Program-made: the position numbers and the translations under genes
Part shown: piece after piece, positions 1 through 7,371 of the stretch
How positions within the stretch are numbered: position 1 is the stretch's first letter
Layout of the letters: every line of letters starts with the position of its first letter
The notes under the pieces: generated by a model
The model's database searches: none
Told to the model about the DNA's origin: nothing
The model's input: the letters and a program-made list of their open reading frames with translations, nothing else
DNA from: Chitinophaga pinensis
GTDB taxonomy: Bacteria; Bacteroidota; Bacteroidia; UKL13-3
DNA length: 9,586 bases
Direction of reading: 5' to 3'
NCBI GenBank assembly: GCA_945876985.1
Contig: CAMCQX010000038.1
Location: 1-9,586 of the forward strand

Positions 1-470
1 ATGGAAAAGTTTCTCCGCTCCTAGGTTTAGGAGTAGGTTTGGAATATGAACTTACAGGTATTGAAAACATTAGATTAGTTTGTGCTTTAATGGGCATTTC
101 AAAGAAAGAAGCGAATAATTTAATTCCTGAAATTATTGAATTTTCGGAATTAGGTGATGACATTAATTTACAAGTTAAGAGATATAGTACAGGAATGATG
201 ACAAGATTGGCATTTAGTATTGCTATCATTAAACAACCAGATATTTTATTGATTGATGAAGTACTTGCTGTTGGCGATGCAGGATTTCAGATTAAATGTT
301 TGAAGAAAATTGAGGAAATAAAAAAAAATGGTGCAACCATAATTTTTGTTTCACATAGTTTACAAGAAGCTAAAACTATTTGTAGCAAAGGTATACTTGT
401 TAATAATGGAACAATTGAATTTATAGGTGAAATTGATGAAGTGGGTAAATTATATAGGGAATTATTTTAA
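1..470 (+). CDS. Polysaccharide-export ABC transporter ATPase (Wzt/TagH-like), 5' end missing
   Basis: This is the ATP-binding subunit of an ABC transporter that moves a finished lipid-linked glycan (O-antigen, capsule or teichoic-acid type) across the inner membrane. The frame is open from base 3 to the left edge, so the gene is cut by the window and the TTG at 39 is not its start. The first visible residues, GKVSPLLGLGVGLEYELTG, match the typical Wzt segment just after the Q-loop. The ABC signature YSTGM is at 183-197, followed by TRLAF, as in Wzt rather than in importers. Walker B (ILLIDE) is at 243-260, the D-loop AVGD at 267-278 and the H-loop His at 354-356. Walker A and the Q-loop lie outside the window. 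The protein ends about 38 residues after the H-loop, so it lacks the C-terminal carbohydrate-binding domain of the long Wzt proteins. The downstream glycosyltransferase genes support the glycan role. The export class is confident, the glycan type is unknown. Confidence 0.93.
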   Translation, partial: GKVSPLLGLGVGLEYELTGIENIRLVCALMGISKKEANNLIPEIIEFSELGDDINLQVKRYSTGMMTRLAFSIAIIKQPDILLIDEVLAVGDAGFQIKCLKKIEEIKKNGATIIFVSHSLQEAKTICSKGILVNNGTIEFIGEIDEVGKLYRELF

Positions 471-473
471 ATT

Positions 474-2426
474 ATGAAACACAAGCAGATACTTCCTAAA
501 AATAGTTTGCAAAAAACTGAGTACATAGCCTTATTAAATGCTGTTAAAAAATATGAAGTTAGAATCAAGGAAATTGAAAATAGCTCTTATTGGAAAATAT
601 ATTTATTTTTTACAAAAACAAAACTTGTTTTAACTAGTGAAAGTTATTTAAAAAGTAATAATTTTAAATTTTTTCAAAGAATTAGGTTCCTCACTTCAAA
701 GCCAGGTTTGTTTTTAATGTCAAAATTTTTAAAACAATTATTTTTATTATTATTTGGTAAGGTAAATTTAATGATTGGTTTGGGAAAGGGATTTGAAAGT
801 GTAAACTATAATGTTTATAAAGAAAAAAATTTTCCAAGAGAAAGTGATTTGGAGTCGAAGTTTCTAAATATTTTGAATTTTAAAACTAATCCACATTTTC
901 AAATTTTTGTTATTGTTGACAATGATAATTTTGAATATTTAAATTCATTTTTAAATTCAATTGAAAAACAAGTTTATAGTCATTTTTTTGTACATTTTAT
1001 TTATGAAGGAAGTGCTAAGAAAATTGTTTATACTCTAAAAAATATTATCAAAAATGATGTGAGGTATTCAATTCATGTTAAAGGAACAAAGCCAGAGTTA
1101 ATTTGTGAATACGGATTATTTACAAACTTAAATTGTATTTTAAGGGAAGATTGTTTGTATGAATTAGTTAATGAAATTAATAAAAGTAATTTACCAGATT
1201 TCATTTATTCCGACAATGATTTTTATAGTATTTTGAATCCAATTGAATCAAATAATCCCTATTTTAAACCTGATTGGAGCCCTCATACAATATTATCAAG
1301 AAACTATATTGGTGAATTTTTTGTAATTTCAAAACTACTTTTTGAAAGCGTAAATATTAATAACTATACAAATATGTATAGTATGGTTTTAAATTATACT
1401 TATAAAGCAAAAAGTATATCACATATTTCAAAAGTAATTTATCATCAATTTGATGACGAGATTACTATAGATAAAATACATGAAAATCATGTTGAATTAA
1501 ATATTTTTTTAAACAGTATATTTACTAATTCTTATGCAAGGATTTCTGAAGCTTCATTAGGTTGTTTTGAACCAGTTTTCAATATAAAAAACCCATTAGT
1601 TTCAATTATTATTCCATCAAAAAATAAAGCCGATATTCTTAGTATTTGTATTCAATCTATTTTACAATTATCAACGCATAAAAACTTTGAAATTATAATT
1701 ATTGATAATGGAAGTATTGAAAAGAGTTTTTTTAGTACCGTTGCTCAATTTGAATTTAATTATCCCAATAAAATTAAGTGTTATACTGAAGATATTCCTT
1801 TTAATTATTCTATTTTAAATAACAGAGCTGTTGGTTATGCTGAAGGAGAATACCTATTGTTTTTAAATAATGATACGAAGTTAATTTCAGAAAATTTAAT
1901 TAAAGAATTATTGCGAATAGCTCAACTTGATAATGTAGGTGCTGTTGGACCTAAATTACTTTATCCTAATGATACAATTCAACATGCAGGAATTGTTCTT
2001 TCACTTGATGAAACTGGTGCACATATATATTCTGGTGCTCATAAAGATACGGCTGGATATTTTAATAATACAAACTGCTTAACTAACTATAGTGCTATTA
2101 CTGGAGCATGTATGATGATTAAAAAAGATAAATTTATTAAAGTTGGTGGCTTTGATGAAAATTTAGCTGTTGATTGTAATGATATTGATTTGTGTTGTAA
2201 GTTATTCACCAATGGCTTAAATAATGTATATGTGCCTTGGGTAAAAATGTATCATCATGAATGTTTGACTAGAGGAAACCCAATACTAAGTCAAACCTCT
2301 ATTACTAAACAATTAATAGAGAAGAAATACTTCCAATCGAAATGGGCTTCACTTATAAAGAACGATCCGTTTTACAATAAAAATTTAACGAGAGTTTCGA
2401 AAAAATATGAACTTAAACAATTATAA
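474..2426 (+). CDS. Two-domain GT2 family glycosyltransferase, 650 residues
   Basis: This is a probable cytoplasmic glycosyltransferase that adds sugars from nucleotide-sugar donors to the growing glycan. The C-terminal half (about residues 375-600) is a complete GT-A/GT2 domain. It has VSIIIPSKNKADIL at 376-389, the nucleotide-binding Asp at 411 (DNGS), an NND at 465-467 in the DxD position, and the late NDIDLC motif at 569-574 that carries the likely catalytic base. The region from about 141 to 350 resembles a worn GT2 domain: it keeps YSDND (245-249) and PYFKPDWSPHTILSRNYIG (262-280) but shows no clear nucleotide-binding motif. This two-part layout is common in large GT2 proteins of polysaccharide loci. 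The N-terminal 50 residues are charged and possibly helical and end in an SSYWKIYLFF segment. The ATG lies 3 nt after the ABC stop codon, and the 3' end overlaps the next gene by 20 nt, so co-translation is likely. Donor and acceptor cannot be read from sequence. Confidence 0.9.
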   Translation: MKHKQILPKNSLQKTEYIALLNAVKKYEVRIKEIENSSYWKIYLFFTKTKLVLTSESYLKSNNFKFFQRIRFLTSKPGLFLMSKFLKQLFLLLFGKVNLMIGLGKGFESVNYNVYKEKNFPRESDLESKFLNILNFKTNPHFQIFVIVDNDNFEYLNSFLNSIEKQVYSHFFVHFIYEGSAKKIVYTLKNIIKNDVRYSIHVKGTKPELICEYGLFTNLNCILREDCLYELVNEINKSNLPDFIYSDNDFYSILNPIESNNPYFKPDWSPHTILSRNYIGEFFVISKLLFESVNINNYTNMYSMVLNYTYKAKSISHISKVIYHQFDDEITIDKIHENHVELNIFLNSIFTNSYARISEASLGCFEPVFNIKNPLVSIIIPSKNKADILSICIQSILQLSTHKNFEIIIIDNGSIEKSFFSTVAQFEFNYPNKIKCYTEDIPFNYSILNNRAVGYAEGEYLLFLNNDTKLISENLIKELLRIAQLDNVGAVGPKLLYPNDTIQHAGIVLSLDETGAHIYSGAHKDTAGYFNNTNCLTNYSAITGACMMIKKDKFIKVGGFDENLAVDCNDIDLCCKLFTNGLNNVYVPWVKMYHHECLTRGNPILSQTSITKQLIEKKYFQSKWASLIKNDPFYNKNLTRVSKKYELKQL

Positions 2427-3132
2427 CATAAATTCAAATAAAATCCTTTTTAGCTTTATAATTCCTGTATATAATGCTGGAGATTTTTTGTTTGAAACAC
2501 TTGATTCAATTAATGAGCAAGATTTCGATTTAACAAAATTAGAAGTAATTATTGTAAATGATTGCTCAACCGATGAAAATACTAACAATATAATTGATAA
2601 ATTATCTTCTATTGGTACCTATAAAAAATTAAAACTGCAAATTATTGTAAACAAAGTAAATAAATGGGCTGCAGAAAGTAGAAATATTGCAGCAAAAAAT
2701 GCCATTGGTGAATTTATTGTTTGCTTAGATAGTGATGATGTAATTGATAGAGACTTTTTGAAGCTTTCTTACCTAACATTTTTAGCATACCCCAATGCAT
2801 CATGGGTGTATCCAAGTGTTAGAAAATTTGGATATAAAAATCAAACAGATATTGCTCCAAATTACAATGCAAAAAACTTGTTTTTGCAAAATTATTTGGT
2901 AATTACATCTCCTGTTAAAAGAACTGTCTGGAATAAATTGAAGGGTCAAAAAACATATAATTTAGTGAATGGAATTAATCATTATGAAGATTGGGATTTT
3001 TGGCAAAGAGCAATTGGAAAAGGTTATTATGGAGTGCCCTCAAAAAAAGTAACTTTTAATTATAGACAAAACGTAAAATCTTTAGTAACAAGAAGTGAAG
3101 AAGAAGGAACAATTACAACATTAATGGCTTAG
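2407..3132 (+). CDS. GT2 family glycosyltransferase, 241 residues, ends at an in-frame amber codon
   Basis: This is a GT-A fold glycosyltransferase domain. Visible motifs are FSFIIPVYNAGDFL at 15-28, the nucleotide-binding Asp in VNDCSTDE (Asp52), the metal-binding DSDD at 108-111, and the catalytic-base motif EDW at 194-196. All key elements are present, so the domain may be active alone. Its ATG is inside the end of the preceding gene (20-nt overlap, different frame), which points to translational coupling. The protein stops at TAG 3130-3132, soon after NYRQNVKSL, a place where GT2 domains usually still have a short helical tail. The frame stays open after the TAG and runs into the next glycosyltransferase, so this is probably the front half of a longer protein. 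It could also be a normal short GT2 gene. Sugar specificity is unknown. Confidence 0.85.
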   Translation: MNLNNYNINSNKILFSFIIPVYNAGDFLFETLDSINEQDFDLTKLEVIIVNDCSTDENTNNIIDKLSSIGTYKKLKLQIIVNKVNKWAAESRNIAAKNAIGEFIVCLDSDDVIDRDFLKLSYLTFLAYPNASWVYPSVRKFGYKNQTDIAPNYNAKNLFLQNYLVITSPVKRTVWNKLKGQKTYNLVNGINHYEDWDFWQRAIGKGYYGVPSKKVTFNYRQNVKSLVTRSEEEGTITTLMA

Positions 3133-3246
3133 AGAAATAATTGGAAAAGTGTTTTTGGAATTAAAAAATCACAAAAAAACTATGATAATTATAACAAAAA
3201 ATTTACTGAAAATAAATCGACTATAAATAATTTTTTTCGTGTTTTT
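3130..3246 (+). other. In-frame TAG plus 38-codon open linker between two glycosyltransferase domains
   Basis: The TAG at 3130-3132 is the only stop between the GT2 ATG at 2407 and the TAA at 4537-4539. The next 38 codons (3133-3246) are open in the same frame, start with RNNWKSVFG, and lead straight into the ATG at 3247 of the GT4 gene. There is no GTG or TTG start among them and no clear Shine-Dalgarno sequence before 3247. Read through, the product would be 710 residues, GT2 followed by GT4. A one-base change from TGG (Trp) would give this TAG, but that origin is a guess. A substitution, a sequencing error or genuine separate genes with reinitiation 114 nt downstream are the alternatives. 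Confidence 0.6.
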
Positions 3247-4539
3247 ATGAATAAATTATTGAAAAGAAATTTTTCAAATTTAAACATTATTGATGCCCTT
3301 TTATTTATAGTATGGCCGAATAAATATATTATTAAAAAGTCGAATCCAATAAATCGCTTCTCAAAAGCTCATAAAATGGCAGGTTTTATTGAAGGATTTA
3401 GCTTAGACTTTGATAATAAAAATCCTATTTGTAATGATTTAAATAACACAGTATTGTGCACCCATTTTTGGTGGCATATTGGAGGAGCTGAAAATATTTT
3501 ATTGGATTTTTTAAAAGAGCTGAAACTTCAAGATTTTAAAATTATTGACACAGCAGCCCATGGTTACGGAGATGCTGGAATATTATTTAAACGTTTTGGA
3601 AAGACCGCAGATAGCCAATATATTTTAGATGAAATTGCTCATGGTCCATTTCCTAGGTTGGTAGCTTTATGGGAAATTATTAAACAGGAAAAACCTAAAA
3701 TAATTTTAAATATGAGTAACCCATATTTATATATTTTAAGTCCTCTTATCAAAAAGAAATTTCCAAACACCATTATTTACGATTTATTACATTGTGAAGA
3801 TTATGACGATAATGGATGGTTTGAAGCCGCATACCAATATCAAAATAATATAGACAGAAGAATTGTAACAAGTCATTTTTGGAAAGATGTTTTAATTCAA
3901 AAATACAATGAAAAACCTGAAAAAATTGATGTGGTTTATAATATGATTAATTATGATGGTTTTTCTAATATGAAGTATACTAGGAATGAATTGTTAACGA
4001 AAAACAAAATTGACACTAAAAAGAAAATTATAGGGTTTATAGGGAGGTTTGAATGGCAAAAGAGACCTGATATTTTTGTTAAATTGGCTGATTCAATGAA
4101 AACAAACGATGATTTTCATTTTGTTATGGTAGGAGAAGGTAATATGTATTCGGGCCTTGAAACTAAAATAAAAAGTTTAACAAATCTTACCTATTTAGGG
4201 GCTACAAAGAATCCAGAAACAGTTTATCCAATGTTTGATATAGCCATTTTTCCTAGTAAATATGAAGGATATCCGCTTGTTGGAATTGAGTGTGCACATA
4301 TTGGATTGCCAATTATTGCTTCAAATATTGTAGGTTTCAGAGAACAAATAAACAATGGGAAATTTGGTTTGCTTTACGACATAAATGGCGATGATGAAGA
4401 TGTTGAATCAATAAAGAATTTGTTGCTAACAAGCTACGATGAATTAATAAAATTAGGAAAAAATGGAACTAGTTTTATTAACGAATATCACAATGAGAAA
4501 ATAATTAAAGAAAACATAAAAAATGTTTTTGTTAATTAA
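3247..4539 (+). CDS. GT4 family (GT-B fold) glycosyltransferase
   Basis: This is a retaining glycosyltransferase of the GT4 type. The N-terminal Rossmann half runs from about residue 66 to 235 and holds the glycine motif in HFWWHIGGAEN (73-83), which contacts the donor phosphate. The C-terminal half starts at IIGFIGRFEWQKRPD (261-275). It contains VMVGEG (293-298), TYLGAT (315-320) and the E-x7-E motif, Glu340 and Glu348 in EGYPLVGIE, which is diagnostic of GT4. The first 65 residues are rich in Lys, Asn and aromatics and do not look like the start of a GT-B domain. They fit better as a linker from the upstream GT2, with which this gene shares its frame. It is the last gene of the glycan locus, and its stop overlaps the end of lipB, which comes from the opposite strand. 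ATG 3247 is the only credible start if the protein is made separately. Donor and linkage are unknown. Confidence 0.88.
   Translation: MNKLLKRNFSNLNIIDALLFIVWPNKYIIKKSNPINRFSKAHKMAGFIEGFSLDFDNKNPICNDLNNTVLCTHFWWHIGGAENILLDFLKELKLQDFKIIDTAAHGYGDAGILFKRFGKTADSQYILDEIAHGPFPRLVALWEIIKQEKPKIILNMSNPYLYILSPLIKKKFPNTIIYDLLHCEDYDDNGWFEAAYQYQNNIDRRIVTSHFWKDVLIQKYNEKPEKIDVVYNMINYDGFSNMKYTRNELLTKNKIDTKKKIIGFIGRFEWQKRPDIFVKLADSMKTNDDFHFVMVGEGNMYSGLETKIKSLTNLTYLGATKNPETVYPMFDIAIFPSKYEGYPLVGIECAHIGLPIIASNIVGFREQINNGKFGLLYDINGDDEDVESIKNLLLTSYDELIKLGKNGTSFINEYHNEKIIKENIKNVFVN
4532..4539. other. Shared 8-nt convergent stop overlap TTAATTAA
   Basis: The palindrome TTAATTAA holds the TAA of the plus-strand GT4 gene (4537-4539) and, on the other strand, the TAA of lipB (4532-4534). 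The two genes therefore overlap tail to tail by exactly these eight bases, leaving no room for a terminator between them. Both transcripts must run into the other gene. Confidence 0.9.
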
Positions 4540-5233
4540 TAACTTCCATTTTAAATTGCTTGGCAATTTCAATTTTTAAAATGTTGCTCACCTCTTTAAA
4601 ATCTACTTCATAGCCAATTTCATTGGCAATGCTTGTAACAGCTTTATCGTCAATTCCACAAGGGATTATATTCTTAAAATAAGCTAAATTGGTATTTACA
4701 TTTAAAGCCAATCCGTGCATGGTAACCCAACGACTACAACGAACTCCCATGGCACAAATTTTTCGTGCAGAAGCATTGTCAGCATCAATCCATACTCCAG
4801 TATAACCTTCATATCTTTCTCCTTTAATTCCATAGTGAGCAATGGTGTTAATCACGGCTTCTTCCAAAAACCGAAGGTATTTATGAATGTCAGTAAAAAA
4901 TTGTTCTAAATCTAAAATAGGGTAGGCCACGAGTTGTCCAGGTCCATGATAGGTAATGTCTCCACCACGATTTATTTTGTAAAATGTGGCTTCAGCTTTA
5001 TGTAAATCTGCTTCATTGAGCAATAAATTATCTAATGAACCGCTTTTTCCTAATGTATAAACATGAGGATGCTGACAAAAAATAAGTTCATTACTTAATA
5101 CCGATTTTGATTCAATAGGTAATTCGCGTTCAGCTAATTTGGTGTCAACTTTTTGTTTTAAAATTGCCTCTTGTTGATCCCAAGCTATTTGGTAATCAAT
5201 TAAGCCCCAATCTATAAAATTTGTTTTTACCAT
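4532..5233 (-). CDS. lipB: Lipoyl(octanoyl) transferase
   Basis: LipB moves the octanoyl group from octanoyl-acyl carrier protein to a lysine of lipoyl domains (pyruvate and 2-oxoglutarate dehydrogenases, GcvH). This is the first step of lipoate assembly before LipA inserts sulfur. The 233-residue length is normal. The substrate-pocket motif RGGDITYHGPGQ is at 89-100 and is followed by LVAYPILDL. The catalytic lysine is Lys158 in ARKICAMGVR, and the catalytic cysteine is Cys192 in IIPCGI. The intact Lys/Cys pair argues for an active enzyme. The ATG start gives MVKTNFIDWG, where Bacteroidota LipB proteins usually begin. lepA lies 99 nt upstream on the same strand and a repeat fills the gap, so shared transcription is possible but not shown. 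The stop codon overlaps the end of the convergent glycosyltransferase gene. No lipA is in the window. Confidence 0.97.
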   Translation of the reverse strand: MVKTNFIDWGLIDYQIAWDQQEAILKQKVDTKLAERELPIESKSVLSNELIFCQHPHVYTLGKSGSLDNLLLNEADLHKAEATFYKINRGGDITYHGPGQLVAYPILDLEQFFTDIHKYLRFLEEAVINTIAHYGIKGERYEGYTGVWIDADNASARKICAMGVRCSRWVTMHGLALNVNTNLAYFKNIIPCGIDDKAVTSIANEIGYEVDFKEVSNILKIEIAKQFKMEVIN

Positions 5234-5237
5234 TTTT

Positions 5238-5326
5238 AGTTGTCAGTTGATTGTTGTCAGTTGATAGTAAAAGGAATTCAATATATAAGTTATCGTCTAT
5301 CAACCATCAACAGACAACTATCAACT
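5238..5326. repeat. Imperfect inverted repeat with internal direct repeats, between lepA and lipB
   Basis: The left arm (5238-5267) and right arm (5297-5326) pair without gaps over 30 positions, 23 of them matching, around a 29-nt AT-rich loop. The innermost 8 bp are perfect: GTTGATAG at 5260-5267 against CTATCAAC at 5297-5304. The left arm itself is made of two copies of GTTGTCAGTTGAT (5239-5251 and 5253-5265), and CTATCAAC recurs at 5318-5325. It begins just after the lepA stop on the minus strand. There is no U-run on the exit side for either strand (the minus strand leaves into AAAAA), so it does not look like a standard intrinsic terminator. GTTGTCAGTTG-type tracts are, from memory, frequent between genes in Bacteroidota genomes, so this may be a dispersed intergenic repeat. 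Confidence 0.7.
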
Positions 5327-5332
5327 AATTAT

Positions 5333-7120
5333 CTAGTCAATTTTTAAAACTGCCATGAATGCCGACTGTGGAATTTCTACGTTTCCTACTTGACGCATGC
5401 GTTTTTTACCTTCTTTTTGTTTTTCTAATAATTTACGTTTACGTGAAATATCGCCACCATAACATTTTGCAGTAACATCTTTTCTCAATGCTTTAATGGT
5501 TTCACGAGCAATAACTTTAGCGCCAATACTAGCTTGCACAGGTATTTCAAATTGATGGCGAGGAATTAATTCTTTTAATTTTTCACATATTTTTTTACCC
5601 CAATCATAAGCTCTGTCTCTGTGAATAATTGCCGAAAGCGCATCCACATTGTCCTTAGCTAATAAAATATCTAATTTCACTAAATCACTTTGAACATAGC
5701 CAATTGGATGATAATCGAAGGAAGCATAACCTTTAGAAATGGTTTTTAATTTATCAAAAAAGTCGAAAACTACTTCTGCTAATGGCATGTCAAATTTCAT
5801 TTCAACTCTATCCATAGTTAAGTAAACCTGGCTTTTTAACATGCCACGTTTTCCTAAACACAAACCCATAATTGGTCCAACAAACTCCGCACTGCTAATA
5901 ATGGTGGCTGCTATAAATGGTTCTTCAATGTATTCAATATGGTTTGGATCGGGTAAATCGCTTGGATTGTTGACTACAATTAAATCCATTTTTTTTGTGT
6001 AAGCATGGTAACTTACGTTTGGAACAGTTGTAATAACAGTCATTTTAAATTCACGCTCCAATCGCTCTTGAATAATTTCCATGTGCAGCATTCCAAGGAA
6101 TCCACAACGAAAACCAAAGCCTAAAGCAGCTGAACTTTCAGGTTCAAATGTCAATGAAGCATCGTTTAATTGTAACTTGTACATGCTTTCACGTAACTCT
6201 TCAAAATCGTCTGTATCTACCGGATAAATTCCAGCAAAAACCATTGGTTTTACATCTTCAAAACCATTGATAATATCGGCAGTTGGATTAACCACAGTAG
6301 TCAAAGTATCACCAACTTTTACTTCTCTTGCTTCTTTTATTCCTGAAATAATATAACCAACATCTCCCGCTTTTACCTCACTTCTTGGTTCCATTTCAAG
6401 ACCTAAAACGCCCACTTCGTCAGCAAAATATTCTTTACCAGTAGCCATAAATTTAACTTTATCGCCTTTTTTTATCACGCCATCTATAATTCTGAAATAC
6501 GCTATAATTCCACGAAATGAATTAAAAACGGAATCAAAAATTAATGCTTTTAAAGGAGCGGTAACATTTCCTTTTGGAGGTGGAACTCTCTCAATCACAG
6601 CTTTTAAAATTTCTAAAACACCTTGTCCAGTTTTACCACTTGCTCTTAAAATATCGGTATAATCACAACCAATTAAATCAATAATTTGGTCGCTAACTTC
6701 CTCAGGCATGGAGCTTGGTAAATCTATTTTATTTAAAATAGGAATAATTTCTAAACCTTGGTCAATGGCTAAATATAAATTTGAAATAGTTTGAGCTTGT
6801 ATACCTTGACTAGAATCAACAATTAATAATGCGCCATCGCAAGCAGCAATAGAACGAGAAACCTCATAGCTAAAATCTACGTGTCCAGGAGTATCTATTA
6901 AATTTAAAATATATTTCTGACCATTTAGTTCATACTTCATTTGAATAGCATGACTTTTTATGGTAATTCCTCTTTCACGCTCCAAATCCATGTTATCAAG
7001 TAGTTGAGCTTGCATTTCTCTTTTACTTGTAGTTTGCGTATATTCTAAAAGTCTATCTGCTAATGTGCTCTTTCCGTGATCAATATGAGCTATAATACAA
7101 AAGTTGCGTATGTTTTCCAT
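5333..7120 (-). CDS. lepA: Elongation factor 4 (translational GTPase LepA)
   Basis: LepA is a ribosome-associated GTPase, described as a back-translocase and also linked to 30S assembly and initiation. The chosen ATG at 7118-7120 gives 595 residues, the usual LepA length, and the standard beginning [19 protein letters not shown]. The frame could extend 40 codons upstream to a TTG at 7240, but those residues are low-complexity Lys/Asn/Ile and have no LepA counterpart. GTPase motifs are all present: G1 AHIDHGKST 11-19, G2 RGITI 50-54, G3 DTPGH 76-80 and G4 NKID 130-133. Domain II, the EF-G-like domains III and V, and the LepA-specific C-terminal domain follow, ending in [10 protein letters not shown]. 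The gene ends in TAG at the expected C-terminus, which shows that TAG is a stop in this organism. It is transcribed away from the secreted transglutaminase-like gene, with lipB next downstream. Confidence 0.97.
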   Translation of the reverse strand: MENIRNFCIIAHIDHGKSTLADRLLEYTQTTSKREMQAQLLDNMDLERERGITIKSHAIQMKYELNGQKYILNLIDTPGHVDFSYEVSRSIAACDGALLIVDSSQGIQAQTISNLYLAIDQGLEIIPILNKIDLPSSMPEEVSDQIIDLIGCDYTDILRASGKTGQGVLEILKAVIERVPPPKGNVTAPLKALIFDSVFNSFRGIIAYFRIIDGVIKKGDKVKFMATGKEYFADEVGVLGLEMEPRSEVKAGDVGYIISGIKEAREVKVGDTLTTVVNPTADIINGFEDVKPMVFAGIYPVDTDDFEELRESMYKLQLNDASLTFEPESSAALGFGFRCGFLGMLHMEIIQERLEREFKMTVITTVPNVSYHAYTKKMDLIVVNNPSDLPDPNHIEYIEEPFIAATIISSAEFVGPIMGLCLGKRGMLKSQVYLTMDRVEMKFDMPLAEVVFDFFDKLKTISKGYASFDYHPIGYVQSDLVKLDILLAKDNVDALSAIIHRDRAYDWGKKICEKLKELIPRHQFEIPVQASIGAKVIARETIKALRKDVTAKCYGGDISRKRKLLEKQKEGKKRMRQVGNVEIPQSAFMAVLKID

Positions 7121-7371
7121 TCCATGCGAATATAGTGTTTTAGATTTTGTTTTTTGTTTGTATTTTATATTCCATTTATCATTTGTTTCATTACTAATTG
7201 AAATTGAAAATTTTATATTTATTTTAAAGTAATATTTCAATATTTTTAAAAGTGATATTTAGTAATTTCTTGTAAATTAAATCATAAATAATAAAAACTG
7301 TAAAAAATCAATATCTAATGTTATGTAATTGTTAATTTATTCTTATATTTGTGGTGAACTGATAATCAGCA
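7121..7371. other. Divergent intergenic region between lepA and the transglutaminase-like gene
   Basis: These 251 nt are almost all A and T and must carry the start signals for both flanking genes. The plus-strand side has a clear -7 box (see separate entry). On the minus strand I could not find a TAnnTTTG box in front of lepA, because no CAAAnnTA exists on the plus strand here. I saw no convincing small gene or structured RNA. Confidence 0.5.
7321..7351 (+). promoter_or_regulatory. Bacteroidota-type promoter for the transglutaminase-like gene
   Basis: TATATTTG at 7344-7351 fits the Bacteroidota -7 consensus TAnnTTTG exactly and lies 20 nt before the TTG start codon. The -33 side is weaker: TTATG at 7321-7325 sits 18 nt upstream, while the nearer TTG at 7329-7331 is too close (12 nt). 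Transcription would start around 7358, giving a very short leader. Confidence 0.55.

Noticed and set aside
39..41. TTG at 39 as the start of the ABC ATPase
   Set aside because: The frame is open to the left edge and the upstream residues match the Wzt family, so this is an internal codon.
3130..3132. TAG reassigned to an amino acid across the genome
   Set aside because: lepA terminates at TAG exactly at its expected C-terminus, so TAG works as a stop here.
4715..4909. Plus-strand open frame of 64 codons
   Set aside because: It lies wholly inside lipB on the opposite strand, and lipB has all its catalytic motifs.
5278..5310. Minus-strand promoter for lipB inside the inverted repeat (TTG at 5310-5308, TATATTGA at 5285-5278)
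   Set aside because: The -7 box is imperfect, several TTG options exist because of the repeat, and AT-rich DNA gives such matches easily.
7121..7240. 40-codon N-terminal extension of LepA from a TTG at 7240
   Set aside because: The residues are low-complexity and LepA proteins begin at the MENIRNF-type start, which is the ATG at 7120.
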